NCBI GenBank assembly: GCA_016793465.1
Contig: JAEUJW010000047.1
Span: forward strand, 168,729 to 232,728
Origin: Myxococcales bacterium
Lineage (GTDB): Bacteria; Myxococcota; Polyangia; Nannocystales; Nannocystaceae
Reading direction: 5' to 3'
Length of the DNA stretch: 64,000 bases
Below are positions 17,744 to 26,562 of this stretch, one piece after another (position 1 is the first letter of the stretch; each line of letters opens with the position of its first letter). The notes below the pieces were generated by a model. The model worked only from the letters and a program-made list of their open reading frames with translations, was not told the origin of the DNA and did not search any database. Position numbers and translations under genes: made by a program.

Positions 17744-19006
17744 TCAGGGCGCGAGGGCGAGGAGGGGCGTCTCGAGCTCCTCGGATCCGAGGCCGCCGTG
17801 GTGGCCGTGCTTGTCGAGGATGAAGCGGCTGGCGCTGCGCCAGAACACCATCTCGTGGGCGTGGGGGAGCACGACGAGGTCGCCGGCGCGGTCGACGAGG
17901 CGGGGGCCGGGGTCGGGGCCGAAGACGCCGGCGTCGAGCAGCGCGCGGGTGCGGTGGACGTCGGCGCGGCCGGCGAGGGCGGCGGAGAGTTTGGCCTCGG
18001 CCTCGTCGAGGTGTTCGTCGCGGACGTAGAGGAACAGGTCGCGGGGGCCGCCGGCGGGCAGCAGGGGGCGGCCGTCGCGGGTGGTCCGCTGCCAGCGCGG
18101 GGACTCGGGCACGAGGTCGTCGAGGTAGAGCGCGCGGGCGGGGTCGACGGCGGTCTGGCCGTGGTCGGCGGCGAGCAGCACGAGCGGAGGGCGGCGCGCG
18201 CCGGCGACGCCGGGCAGGAAGAACGTCTCGAGCAGGTGGAAGAGGCTGCGGATCTCGGCGGCGAGCTGGGGGGCGGCCGGGCCGTGGGCGTGCGAGATGT
18301 GGTCGACGACGTCGATGTACACGCAGTGGTAGGTCGGGGCGTCGGTGGTGCGCACGGCCTCGGCGAGGTCGACCATCAGCTCGGGCAGGGTGCGGTAGGG
18401 GCAAGGCTCGGCGCCGCGGGTGACGATCTTCGAGTAGGGCGAGTGGGCGTAGTGGGCGCTCTGGTACAGGCGGCAGCGCACGCCGGCGGCGGCGAGCTCG
18501 TCGTAGAGCGTGGTCGCCGGGTAGAGCGGGGCGAGGCGGTCGGCGGTCACGGGGAACGAGCGCTCGGCGCCGAGGGTCATCGCCAGCAAGGGGGCGAAGA
18601 TCTGGCCGAGCAGGGGCTCGTGGTAGAACCACTCGAACACGCCGCTGCGGGCGACCGGCACGCCGGTGTGCAGCGTCGTCATGTGCGCGGCGGTGGTGGC
18701 CGGGAACTGGCTGGTGAGCTGCGAGGCGACGCCGTCGGCGAGGCAGCGCGCGAGGAACGGGAGCCCGGCGAAGCGCTCGAAGAACGACCAGCCGAAGCCG
18801 TCGACGAGCAGCAGCACGAGGTTGTCGCTGCGGCGCGGGAGCTCGCCGAGGGCCGCGGCGGGGACCCCCGTGTCGGCGGCGCCGGTGAGCACGGCGCGGA
18901 GCAGGCGCGGCAGGCTGGCGAAGCCGTAGCCGTCGTACAGCGGGACCGCGAAGTTGTCGTCGCGGCGCGCGGCGGCGACGGCGGCGAGCGAGTCGTGGTT
19001 GAGCAC
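17744..19006 (-). CDS. type I phosphodiesterase / nucleotide pyrophosphatase family protein
   Basis: A 420-residue member of the alkaline-phosphatase superfamily, which cleaves phosphodiester or pyrophosphate bonds with two zinc ions. The metal and nucleophile motifs are in order: NLVLLLVDGFG (first Asp), SQFPATTAAHMTTLHTG (Thr nucleophile within FPATT), YIDVVDHISHAHGP (Asp and His), LLAADHGQT (Asp-His) and DKHGHHGGL (last His). There is no signal peptide, so it is probably cytoplasmic or exported in another way. The start is a GTG at 19004-19006, because the family homology begins soon after it and longer frames run into the divergent kinase gene. The substrate is not predictable. Confidence 0.85.
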   Translation of the reverse strand: MLNHDSLAAVAAARRDDNFAVPLYDGYGFASLPRLLRAVLTGAADTGVPAAALGELPRRSDNLVLLLVDGFGWSFFERFAGLPFLARCLADGVASQLTSQFPATTAAHMTTLHTGVPVARSGVFEWFYHEPLLGQIFAPLLAMTLGAERSFPVTADRLAPLYPATTLYDELAAAGVRCRLYQSAHYAHSPYSKIVTRGAEPCPYRTLPELMVDLAEAVRTTDAPTYHCVYIDVVDHISHAHGPAAPQLAAEIRSLFHLLETFFLPGVAGARRPPLVLLAADHGQTAVDPARALYLDDLVPESPRWQRTTRDGRPLLPAGGPRDLFLYVRDEHLDEAEAKLSAALAGRADVHRTRALLDAGVFGPDPGPRLVDRAGDLVVLPHAHEMVFWRSASRFILDKHGHHGGLGSEELETPLLALAP

Positions 19007-19166
19007 GGGCGCATTGTCGCCGCAAACCGCGGGGTCCGCGACGCCGGCCGCGGCGGCGAGCGGTCGGGCGGGCCGCGTGGCGCATGGCGTCCGGACGATC
19101 CGGCCGCGGTCGTCGCCGCGCGCGTGCGGGGCGGTCCGGCGTTTCGCGGGCGGGGTACGATGCGAC

Positions 19167-20606
19167 GTGGACGAAACCATCGCAGCTACTCAGTTCGCGC
19201 AGACCGTGCTCGGCGGCGCGGGGCTCGCCGCCGACGCGGGGCGGGCGGACGACCTGGCGGTCGGTCCGCGGCGCTTCCGGGTCGGACGCACGGTCGGCGA
19301 GGGCGGCATGGGCCGGGTCAGCGAGGCCGAGGACCAGCAGTTCGGGCGGGTCGTCGCGTTCAAGGAGCGGCGCGGCGAGCCGGGCGACGTCGAGGCCGAC
19401 CGGCGCTTCGGCCTCGAGGCGATCGTCACCGCCAACCTCGAGCACCCCGGGATCCCGGCGGTCTACGAGCGCGGCCGGGGCGCCGACGGGCGGCCGTTCT
19501 ACGCCATGCGGTTCGTCCGCGGGCGCAGCTTCGCCGACGTCATCCGCGAGGCCGACGGGCTGGCGGCCCGCCTGCGGCTGCTGCCGATCGTCCTCGACGT
19601 CGCGCAGACGATCGGCTTCGCCCACCAGCGCGGCGTGATCCACCGCGACATCAAGCCGGACAACGTGATGGTCGGCGACCACGGCGACAACGTGGTCGTC
19701 GACTGGGGCCTGGCGAAGGTGCGCGGGGTGGAGCTGCCCGAGGCGGGCCGCGGCGTCGGCCTGGTCAGCGGCTCGGGCTCGGGCGGCGAGGGCACGCGGC
19801 ACGGGTCGGTGCTCGGCACCCCGGCCTACATGGCGCCGGAGCAGGCCGACGGGCGCGTCGGGGAGATCGACGAGCGCACCGATGTGTTCGCGCTCGGCGC
19901 CATCATGTACCACCTCTTCACCGGGCGCCCGCCGTACACCGGCACCGCGGTCGAGCGGCTGACGCAGGCGAGCCTGGCCCGGCCCGAGCGCGTGCCGCGG
20001 CTGGCCGCCGACACGCCGCCGGCGATCGTCGCGGTCATCGAGCGGGCGATGGCCAAGCGGCCCGCGGATCGCTACGCCAGCGCCCGCGAGCTGGCCGCGG
20101 CCCTGCAGGACGTGATCGCCGAGGGCCTGCGCGGCCGGGAGTCGCGGACGATCCGCGTGTTCGTCGACACGGTCGGTGTCTTGTTGGTGGCGACCATGAT
20201 CGTGCTGGCGCTCGGCATGCTGGCCTCGATCGAGCTCGCCGAGCTCGGCCCGGCGGCGCTGATCCTGTTCCCCACGTTCGTGCTCGGCGTGGTGCTGACG
20301 GTGATCGAGTGGCGCACCGCGGGCCGCTACGCGCTCTCGGGTGTGATGCTCGGGCTGGCGATGATCACCCTGATCGAGGCGCTGGTGGCCGCGGCGATCG
20401 GCGGCATCGAGGTGCTGAGCGTGATCCTCATGGCCCAGGGCGCGGACCCGGAGGCGCTCGCGGTGACCCTGATGGGCGGGGTGCCGCGCGGCGCGGTCAT
20501 CGTGCTCACCGGCCTCGCGGTCGCGCTGCAGCTCGCGGCCACCCAGGTCGCGCTGTGGGCCGTGGTCCGCCGCAGCGTGCGGCGCAGCGCGGCCGGGCGG
20601 GCGTAG
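19167..20606 (+). CDS. membrane Ser/Thr protein kinase (Hanks type)
   Basis: A 479-residue kinase. Kinase domain: about residues 36-310, with glycine loop VGEGGMGRV, lysine in VVAFKER (Lys66), catalytic HRDIKPDNVMV (His159-Arg-Asp161), VVDWGLAK in place of DFG (Asp179 kept) and GTPAYMAPEQ. Four or five hydrophobic helices follow (about 330-475), so the kinase is tethered at its C-terminus and the catalytic part faces the cytoplasm. This layout is frequent in myxobacteria. It starts with GTG 5 bases after a TACGAT box. It is divergent from the phosphodiesterase; no phosphatase partner is nearby. Confidence 0.9.
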   Translation: MDETIAATQFAQTVLGGAGLAADAGRADDLAVGPRRFRVGRTVGEGGMGRVSEAEDQQFGRVVAFKERRGEPGDVEADRRFGLEAIVTANLEHPGIPAVYERGRGADGRPFYAMRFVRGRSFADVIREADGLAARLRLLPIVLDVAQTIGFAHQRGVIHRDIKPDNVMVGDHGDNVVVDWGLAKVRGVELPEAGRGVGLVSGSGSGGEGTRHGSVLGTPAYMAPEQADGRVGEIDERTDVFALGAIMYHLFTGRPPYTGTAVERLTQASLARPERVPRLAADTPPAIVAVIERAMAKRPADRYASARELAAALQDVIAEGLRGRESRTIRVFVDTVGVLLVATMIVLALGMLASIELAELGPAALILFPTFVLGVVLTVIEWRTAGRYALSGVMLGLAMITLIEALVAAAIGGIEVLSVILMAQGADPEALAVTLMGGVPRGAVIVLTGLAVALQLAATQVALWAVVRRSVRRSAAGRA

Positions 20607-20732
20607 GCGGCCCGCGCGTCGGCGCGCCGCCGGGCCCGTCGACGCGCGGGCGTCGACTGTGGCCGCGGTGGAAACACTGCCTGTCCGCGCGGGCGGCTAG
20701 TGGGCGGCGGGGCGCGGCCGCATGTTCGGGGC

Positions 20733-21746
20733 ATGCAACGACTCCTCCCCGGCATCTTTGTCTACGGCCTCCTCGTCGCCGGCTGCGGCGAGCCCGCGGC
20801 GACCCAGAGCTTTCGCGCGTGCGATCAGGCCTACACCTTGGTCGAGGCCGACCCGAGCTACCCGTGGACGCCGAACGCGATCCGGCTGGTCTCGCAGGAG
20901 CTCGGGCCCGGCGTGTTCGCCATCCTCGACGACAAGGCCGACGAGTACGCGCCCGCGGGCCGACCGCTGGCGACCAGCGGCGGCTTCGTGGTCGGCGAGC
21001 ACGGCGTGCTGATGGTCGAGAGCATGATCAACCGCCAGCTGTTCTGTCAGGCGGTCGCGCTGGTGCAGGCCGAGACCGACCTGCCGATCCGCTGGGTGGT
21101 CAACACCAGCAGCCACGGCGACCACAACTTCGGCAACACCTTCCTGCCCGACGACGTGCTGGTGGTGCAGCACGAGAACACGGCCGACTACATCGACGCC
21201 CACTTCGAAGAAGATGTCGCGTTCATGGAGGCCAACTTCGGGGTCGACCAGGGCATCGACGAGATCGAGCCGCGGGCGGCGGACGTGCGCGTCGGCGACG
21301 ACGGGTGGTCGGTCGACCTCGGGGGGCTCTCCGTCGAGGCGCGGCACTACGGGTTCGCGCAGACGCCGGGCGACCTGTTCGTCTACGTGCCGGAGCGCAA
21401 GGTGCTGTGGACCGGCAACGCCTTCCTCGCCGAGGCGCCGGGGGTGCCGTGGCTGCTCGCCGGCAACGCGCGCGCGGCCGAGACCACGCTGGCGGCGGTG
21501 CAGGACTCGCTGCCGGGCGACGCGATCGTGGTGCCCGGGCACGGCCGGCCGCGCCCGCCGGCCGCCATGGACTTTCACATCGACTACCTGCGCGCGCTGA
21601 TCGGCGGGGTCGAGGCGGCCATCGCCGACGGGCTCGACGTCGCGGAGACGGTCGAGCGCGTGCAGCTGCCGGAGTTCCAGGGCTACGCGCTGTGGGGGTG
21701 GATCCACGACCAGGTCAACGTGCCGAACACGTACGCCGAGCTTTAG
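20733..21746 (+). CDS. MBL-fold lipoprotein with altered metal ligands
   Basis: A 337-residue metallo-beta-lactamase-fold protein carrying a lipoprotein signal (LLVAGC). The fold is clear: GGFVVGEHGVLMVESM, NTSSHGDHNFGN, TPGDLFVYVPERKVLWTGN and VVPGHGRP. The usual HxHxDH motif reads S-S-H-G-D-H (residues 126-131), the second-metal His of GHTPGD is Gln210, and the Asp of TGD is Asn229; His270 remains. So one or both metal sites may be changed. I recall related proteins with AQTxGD and TGN, so this may be a distinct subfamily rather than a dead enzyme. It ends convergent with the LysR gene; the stop codons overlap. Confidence 0.85.
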   Translation: MQRLLPGIFVYGLLVAGCGEPAATQSFRACDQAYTLVEADPSYPWTPNAIRLVSQELGPGVFAILDDKADEYAPAGRPLATSGGFVVGEHGVLMVESMINRQLFCQAVALVQAETDLPIRWVVNTSSHGDHNFGNTFLPDDVLVVQHENTADYIDAHFEEDVAFMEANFGVDQGIDEIEPRAADVRVGDDGWSVDLGGLSVEARHYGFAQTPGDLFVYVPERKVLWTGNAFLAEAPGVPWLLAGNARAAETTLAAVQDSLPGDAIVVPGHGRPRPPAAMDFHIDYLRALIGGVEAAIADGLDVAETVERVQLPEFQGYALWGWIHDQVNVPNTYAEL

Positions 21747-22645
21747 GCGGTGAGGCCGGCCCACGGCGGCTCGCGCAGGCGCTCGACCAGGAAGTCGACG
21801 AGCACGCGGGTCTTGGCGGGGACCCGCGGCGTCGGCGGGTAGACCGCGAACACGCCCATGGGCCAGCGCCAGGCCGGCAGCACGCGGCGCAGCCGGCCGG
21901 CGCGCAGCTCGGCGGCCGCCAGCAGGACCGGCACGTACACCACGCCGAGCCCGTGGACGGCGGCCTCGACGAGCATCGAGCCGTGGTTGGCGACGATGCT
22001 GCCGGACACGTCGACGGCGACGTCGCCCCGGGGCCCGCGCATGTGCCAGCGGCCGGGCACGGCGTGGTGGGCGTAGGTGAGGCACTGGTGCGCGGCCAGC
22101 TCCTCCGGCTCGGCGGGCGCGCCGGCGCGGGCGAGGTAGTCGGGGCTGGCGAGCACGATGCGATCGATGCCGGCGAGCCGCCGCGCGATCAGCCGCTCGT
22201 CGGCGAGCTCGCCGATGCGCAGGCCGACGTCGAAGCCCTCATTGATCAGGTCGACCTGGCGGTCGAGGAACACCAGCTCGAGCGTGAGGGCGGGGTGGCG
22301 GGTCTTGAACTCGGCGATCACGCCCATGATGAACAGCACGCCGAAGGCGTTCGGCAGGGTCACGCGCAGGGTGCCGCGCGGCTGCTGCTGGTCGGAGGCG
22401 AGCTGCTCGGCCTGCTCGAGGCTGTGGATCGCCTCGTTGCAGCGCTCGAAGTAGCCGCGGCCGGTCTCGGTCAGGGTCAGCTTGCGCGTGGTGCGGATCA
22501 GCAGCTGCGCGCCGAGGCGCTGCTCGAGGCGGGAGATCAGCTTGCTCGCGTACGAGGTCGTCATGCCGAGGCGCCGCGCCGCCGCGGTCAGGCTGCCGTC
22601 CTCGACCGCGCGCACGAACACCTCGGCCTCCAGCAGGCGGTTCAT
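21743..22645 (-). CDS. LysR-family transcription regulator
   Basis: A 300-residue regulator. The N-terminal winged helix-turn-helix (residues 3-62) contains LLEAEVFVRAVEDGSLTAAARRLGMTTSYASKLISRLEQRLGAQLLIRTTRKLTLTETG. The periplasmic-binding-like effector domain follows (about 90-295) with GTLRVTLPNAFG and VDLINEGFDVGLRIGEL, the CrgA/AaeR-like subtype. Such proteins bind near their own promoter and respond to a small molecule. The ATG at 22645 follows a TATGGT box by 6 bases. Its target could be the small gene at 22761 across the divergent gap, but nothing in the sequence proves this. Confidence 0.93.
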   Translation of the reverse strand: MNRLLEAEVFVRAVEDGSLTAAARRLGMTTSYASKLISRLEQRLGAQLLIRTTRKLTLTETGRGYFERCNEAIHSLEQAEQLASDQQQPRGTLRVTLPNAFGVLFIMGVIAEFKTRHPALTLELVFLDRQVDLINEGFDVGLRIGELADERLIARRLAGIDRIVLASPDYLARAGAPAEPEELAAHQCLTYAHHAVPGRWHMRGPRGDVAVDVSGSIVANHGSMLVEAAVHGLGVVYVPVLLAAAELRAGRLRRVLPAWRWPMGVFAVYPPTPRVPAKTRVLVDFLVERLREPPWAGLTA

Positions 22646-22736
22646 GCCGCCACCATACCAGCCGGCGCGGCCCGCGGCGCAATGCTTGCCGCTGGCCCCG
22701 CGGGCGCCGCGTGTCACGTTGAACGGTGCACCCTCA

Positions 22737-22753
22737 TGTCTCGAAGGACAGGT
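22737..22753. repeat. palindrome of the CTGTCC/GGACAG type
   Basis: TGTCTCGAAGGACAGGT holds the inverted pair TGTC/GACA around TCGAAG. It lies 7 bases before the start of the small membrane protein gene and is one of several related palindromes in this window. Confidence 0.45.
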
Positions 22754-22760
22754 GGCCGCC

Positions 22761-22964
22761 ATGGACCCGCACGAAACGCCCGACCCCGACCGCCTCGACC
22801 CGCTCGCGCCGCGGCCCGACGACCCGCGGATCGGCCGCTGGTGGGGCCGCCTCTACGACCCGGCCCGCGGCCGCCGCGGCGCCCCGCTGGCGATCCTCGG
22901 CATGATGACGATCGCGGTGGTCGCGGCGGGCGTGTACGTGCTGGCGCACGTGCAGTGCGGGTGA
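22761..22964 (+). CDS. small single-span membrane protein
   Basis: A 67-residue product: an acidic, Pro/Asp-rich head (DPHETPDPDRLDP), a basic patch (DPARGRRG) and one C-terminal membrane helix LAILGMMTIAVVAAGVYVLA, ending HVQCG. All but a few codons end in G or C, as in real genes here, and the frame fills the gap between the LysR gene and the next minus-strand gene. It belongs to no family I recognise. The helix direction (positive charges before it) suggests the N-terminus stays in the cytoplasm. It could be a small regulatory membrane peptide; the call rests on codon use and topology. Confidence 0.5.
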   Translation: MDPHETPDPDRLDPLAPRPDDPRIGRWWGRLYDPARGRRGAPLAILGMMTIAVVAAGVYVLAHVQCG

Positions 22965-22965
22965 G

Positions 22966-24111
22966 TCAGTCGGCGCCGCCGGCGATCCAGCGGTAGACCG
23001 CGCAGACCTGCGAGGCGCCGAGCGGCTTGGCGATCGGCATGCGGCTGCCGCGTCCGCCCGCGACGCTGCCCTGCTGGTTTAATAGTTTGAAGATCAGGTA
23101 GCTCGCGTCGGGGTCGCCGGCGGAGACGAGCGGCAGCTCGGCGCTGGTCGGGTAGACGCCGAGCATGCTCGCGCGGAAGGTCGCGGCGTCGCTGAACTTC
23201 AGGTTGCCGGCGCCGTTGCCGTGGCAGTTGCAGGCGCCCTGCACGGCGGCCCAGGCCTGCTGAAGCGAGACGTCGGCGGGCTCGCAGTCGGGCGGGTCGA
23301 GGGGGACCGGCGGGACGCACTCGCCCTGCTCGCAGATGCCGCCGCTGCAGTCGAGGTTGCCGCCGCACCGGCCGCCGAGCGGGCAGCCGTCGCAGTAGAC
23401 GCCGCCGCAGTCGATGTCGCTCTCGAAGCCGTTGTCCCGGCCGTCGTCGCAGGTCGGGGCGACGCACGCGGTCGTGCAGGTGTCGTCGTCGCTGGCGTTG
23501 GCGTCGTCGCAGTCCTCGACGCCGGCGTGCACGTGGCCGTCGCCGCAGGTCGCGGGCTGGCAGGTGACGAGGCAGGCGTCGGTGTTGTCGAGGTTGCCGT
23601 CGTCGCAGGCCTCGCCGATCACCAGCACGCCGTCGCCGCAGTCGCCGGCGCTGCAGTCGTTGGGGCACTCGTCGTCGTCGACGCCGTTGCCGTCGTCGCA
23701 GCCCTCGCCGGGGCCGCGGTGGCCGTCGCCGCAGCGCGGCAGCTTGCAGTCGACGAGGCAGCCGTCGGTGTTGTAGGGGTTGCCGTCGTCGCACTCCTCG
23801 GCGCCGAAGCGCACGAGGCCGTCGCCGCACACGCCCCAGCGGCAGTAGGTGGTGCAGGCGCCGCTGTCGGCGTTGGCGGGGCCGTCGTCGCAGGCCTCGT
23901 CGAGGTCGACGACGCCGTCGCCGCAGGCGCCGACGCTGGCGGTCGTGGTGGTGGGTGCGTCGCCGGTGGACGGCGCGTCGCCGGTGGACGGCGCGGCGCC
24001 GGTGTCGGCGTCGGCGTCGGCGGGCTCGTCGGCGCCGCCGCAGGCGAGCGCGAGGGCCAGCGCGGCGCTACTCAGGGCACAGTTCGCCGGCGAGTTCGCA
24101 GATCTCGGCAT
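22966..24111 (-). CDS. DUF4215-repeat lipoprotein with C-terminal CxCH domain
   Basis: A 381-residue exported protein. The signal peptide ends LALALAC; a short Thr/Asp-rich spacer follows. About five DUF4215 repeats (GDG-x-ECDDGN-x-NTDxC) span residues 60-200. A Cys-rich linker comes next, then a C-terminal domain of about 110 residues with [21 protein letters not shown] and [21 protein letters not shown]. That last pattern is like cytochrome-c-type domains of planctomycetes and myxobacteria, but the haem motif is CxCH, not CxxCH. The start overlaps the preceding gene by 44 bases, suggesting coupled translation. Function unknown; a surface or redox role is possible. Confidence 0.82.
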   Translation of the reverse strand: MPRSANSPANCALSSAALALALACGGADEPADADADTGAAPSTGDAPSTGDAPTTTTASVGACGDGVVDLDEACDDGPANADSGACTTYCRWGVCGDGLVRFGAEECDDGNPYNTDGCLVDCKLPRCGDGHRGPGEGCDDGNGVDDDECPNDCSAGDCGDGVLVIGEACDDGNLDNTDACLVTCQPATCGDGHVHAGVEDCDDANASDDDTCTTACVAPTCDDGRDNGFESDIDCGGVYCDGCPLGGRCGGNLDCSGGICEQGECVPPVPLDPPDCEPADVSLQQAWAAVQGACNCHGNGAGNLKFSDAATFRASMLGVYPTSAELPLVSAGDPDASYLIFKLLNQQGSVAGGRGSRMPIAKPLGASQVCAVYRWIAGGAD

Positions 24112-25036
24112 GCTCGAGCACCCTGTTAAAAATCATGACCTGGTCGATCCATCCGCTGTACTTGGTGGAGTCGTCGCCGGCGAGGCGGCCGATCGTGAGC
24201 TCGGCGCCGGGCTTGTCGATCAGCTTCCCGGTGAGGCCGACGGACACCGGCGAGGGGTTGAACTCGAGGCCGTGGCCGTGGAGCGTCATCTTGTCGCCGT
24301 CGTAGGTGCAGGCGAAGTGGTACCAGCGCTCCTCGTCGATGTCGACCGCCTGCTCGAGGTTGCCGCCCTCGGTGTCGATGCGGCACTTGATGGTGCCGTC
24401 GCCGAGCGACAGGCTGTAGGCGCCGTCGCGGTGGACCAGGCCCTTGCCGATCTGGCCCTGCTTGACGAACACGACGAGCGCCACGGTCAGCTGCGGCGGC
24501 ACGAAGTCGGGGTCGGTGCTGACGTGCACGTCGCTGCCGCCGAGCAGGTCGCCGGCCTTGCCGAAGCCGGTGAAGCTGGCGACCGAGTTGGTGCCCGCGC
24601 GCGTGCCGTGGTGGGCGTACATCGAGCCGTCGATCAGGGCGCCGTTCGGCGGGTCCTCCTCGAAGCGGTAGCAGGCGATCAGGGCGGGGTCGGCGACGTC
24701 GCACGCGCCGGGGGTGAGGCCGCCGGTCGCGTCGCCGCTGCTGCTGCCGGTGTCGAGCGCGTCGGTGGTGCCGGTGGCGGTGCTGCTGGTGGTGCCGGTG
24801 GTGCCGGTCGACGAGGTCGTGGTGCTCGTCGAGGTGTCGCCGCCGCCGTCGAGGCCGTCGGTGGGGTCGCCCGCGGAGGTCGTGGGAGCGGGCGGAGCGC
24901 CGGTCGTCGCGCTCGTGGAGGCGATCGGCGGGGTGCCGGTGGTGGCGCCGCTGGTGCTCGCCGGGCGGTCGTCGTAGGCCGGGTTGATCCCGCACGCGGC
25001 GACCCACCCGACGACTACGGCCGCCCACGCGCGCAT
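24068..25036 (-). CDS. LamG-domain lipoprotein
   Basis: A 322-residue lipoprotein (signal VVVGWVAAC). Residues 25-110 are a Thr/Ser/Gly spacer. The C-terminal 210 residues are a concanavalin-A-like LamG jelly roll: [68 protein letters not shown] and a closing [13 protein letters not shown], the classic end of LamG. The domain usually binds carbohydrate or other surface ligands. It precedes the DUF4215 gene and overlaps it by 44 bases, so the two are likely co-expressed. AT-rich codons encode IFN near the end. Confidence 0.87.
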   Translation of the reverse strand: MRAWAAVVVGWVAACGINPAYDDRPASTSGATTGTPPIASTSATTGAPPAPTTSAGDPTDGLDGGGDTSTSTTTSSTGTTGTTSSTATGTTDALDTGSSSGDATGGLTPGACDVADPALIACYRFEEDPPNGALIDGSMYAHHGTRAGTNSVASFTGFGKAGDLLGGSDVHVSTDPDFVPPQLTVALVVFVKQGQIGKGLVHRDGAYSLSLGDGTIKCRIDTEGGNLEQAVDIDEERWYHFACTYDGDKMTLHGHGLEFNPSPVSVGLTGKLIDKPGAELTIGRLAGDDSTKYSGWIDQVMIFNRVLEHAEICELAGELCPE

Positions 25037-25067
25037 GCCGGCACCATGCCGCAGGCGCTGCGGGCCG

Positions 25068-26504
25068 TCAATCGCGGGCGGCGTCGGCGAGGTCGCGCGG
25101 GAGGTAGTAGCGCTCGGGGTCCTGCAGGCGACTCGCGAGCTGATAGCGGCGGGCCTGCGCGTCCCGGATGGCCGCGAGCGTGGGCTCGACGTGCGCGAGC
25201 AGGGCGGGGTAGCCGGTCAGCGCGGGCTCGGCGACCAGGTCGTCGAGCAGGCCCGCCTCGCTCCACGCGGCCCAGCGCTCGACCGTCACGCGCTCGCCGG
25301 TGTCGCGCACGCGCGCGTGGCGGAGCATCGGCAGGACCAGGGCGGCGGCCTGCGCGGCGGGCAGCCCGAGCAGCTCGCCGAGAGTGCGGCCGAGGTGGTC
25401 GGCGACGTGGACCGCGCCGAAGATTTTTAATAAGTCGTGGGGGTCGACCTCGCCGTCGGTGAGGCGGTCGCCGGCGGCCACGCGGTCGCCGTCGCGGACC
25501 CGCAGCGGGCGGCCGGCGACGACGAACACGACCTCGAGCTCGGGGTAGTCGTGGTGGCGGACGGTGATGCGGTCGCCGCGCAGCGCGACGGTGCCGTCGA
25601 ATTCGGCGAGGCTGGCCGGCGACCCGGGGCGCGCGGCGGAGAGGATGCGCGCGACCGCGGCGGGGTCGCGGGCGGCGGTCGCGGCGGCGACGAGCGCCTC
25701 GATGTCCGCGGGCGGCGTGCCGCAGGCGCGCAGGAGCGGCCCCAGCATCGCGGGGGCGAACGGGGGCGCGGGAGGTTCGCGCGGGGGCTCGTGGTAGGCG
25801 CGCCAGTCGTCCTGGGCGGCGATGTCGGCGAGCAGCCAGCGGTCCAGCAGGCGGCGGAGGATCGGGTCGCGGGCGTGGGCCTCGCGGGCGAAGCGGTCGA
25901 AGTCCTCGTCGTAGTGGCGCCAGCCGTCGTCGATGCCGACCGGCGCGAGGCCGCCGTGGCGAGCGGCCCACTGCTGCACGCGCGCCAGGCGGACGAGCGC
26001 GGCGGCGGTCGCGGGCGGCGGCGGGGCGAAGTCGTCGAGCAGCGGCAGGCGGACCGGCGGTGCGGCGGCGAGGTCCGGGTCGGCGGCGATCTCGTCGGCC
26101 ACGTCCTCGCGGTAGAGGCACGGGCGCGCGTGGATGTCGCCGAGCCACACGCGGTAGCCGCCGTGCACGCTCGCGGCGACGTGGGCGAGGTACGGGCCCG
26201 GGCCGCCGCCGAACTCGCCGCGGGCGATCGACCGCGCGAGCGCGTCGGGCCGCTCGGAGCGCAGCGCGCCGGCCTGCCACAGCAGCTCGAGCACCACGGC
26301 GATCCACGCGGCGTTGGCGGCGGCCTCGGCGTCGTCGCCCCACAGCTCGACGCGGCCGTAGCCGTCGTAGTGGGCGCCGACCGGGGGCAGCAGGGGGACG
26401 AGTCGGCCGTCGACCTCGCCGACCAGCAGCGCCGCGACGCGCGAGTCGGGCGGGCCGGACAGCGAGAGGCCGCTGAGGGCGCAGCGCAGGTCGTAGAGGC
26501 CCAT
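25068..26504 (-). CDS. protein with a C-terminal region like RNA polymerase beta'
   Basis: A 478-residue protein without signal or membrane segment. The first 60 or so residues (MGLYDLRCALSGLSL, AHYDGYGRVELW) match a domain I associate with uncharacterised myxobacterial proteins. Residues 299-415 resemble the late part of RNA polymerase beta' (RpoC): LAEFDGTVALRGDRITV, then RPLRVRDGDRVAAGDRLTDG and EVDPHDLLKIFG, then LPMLRHARVRDTGE. In RpoC the corresponding words are AEISG, EGD-x-V-x-x-GD-x-L-x-DG, PHD(I/L)LR(I/L)-x-G and VRQMLRK. Active-site regions of beta' are absent. The middle (65-295) is Ala/Asp-rich and not recognised. A TATGCT box ends 9 bases before the ATG. It might bind polymerase or DNA, but no function is shown. 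Confidence 0.72.
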   Translation of the reverse strand: MGLYDLRCALSGLSLSGPPDSRVAALLVGEVDGRLVPLLPPVGAHYDGYGRVELWGDDAEAAANAAWIAVVLELLWQAGALRSERPDALARSIARGEFGGGPGPYLAHVAASVHGGYRVWLGDIHARPCLYREDVADEIAADPDLAAAPPVRLPLLDDFAPPPPATAAALVRLARVQQWAARHGGLAPVGIDDGWRHYDEDFDRFAREAHARDPILRRLLDRWLLADIAAQDDWRAYHEPPREPPAPPFAPAMLGPLLRACGTPPADIEALVAAATAARDPAAVARILSAARPGSPASLAEFDGTVALRGDRITVRHHDYPELEVVFVVAGRPLRVRDGDRVAAGDRLTDGEVDPHDLLKIFGAVHVADHLGRTLGELLGLPAAQAAALVLPMLRHARVRDTGERVTVERWAAWSEAGLLDDLVAEPALTGYPALLAHVEPTLAAIRDAQARRYQLASRLQDPERYYLPRDLADAARD

Positions 26505-26562
26505 GGCCGGGCGAGCATATCGCGAGGAGGTCAGTCTTCGAAGGCGCGGCGCGCCGTGAGTT

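Noticed and set aside
17579..22996. A plus-strand open frame of about 1,800 codons
   Set aside because: It is antisense to or out of frame with the phosphodiesterase, kinase, MBL and LysR genes and has no domain pattern.
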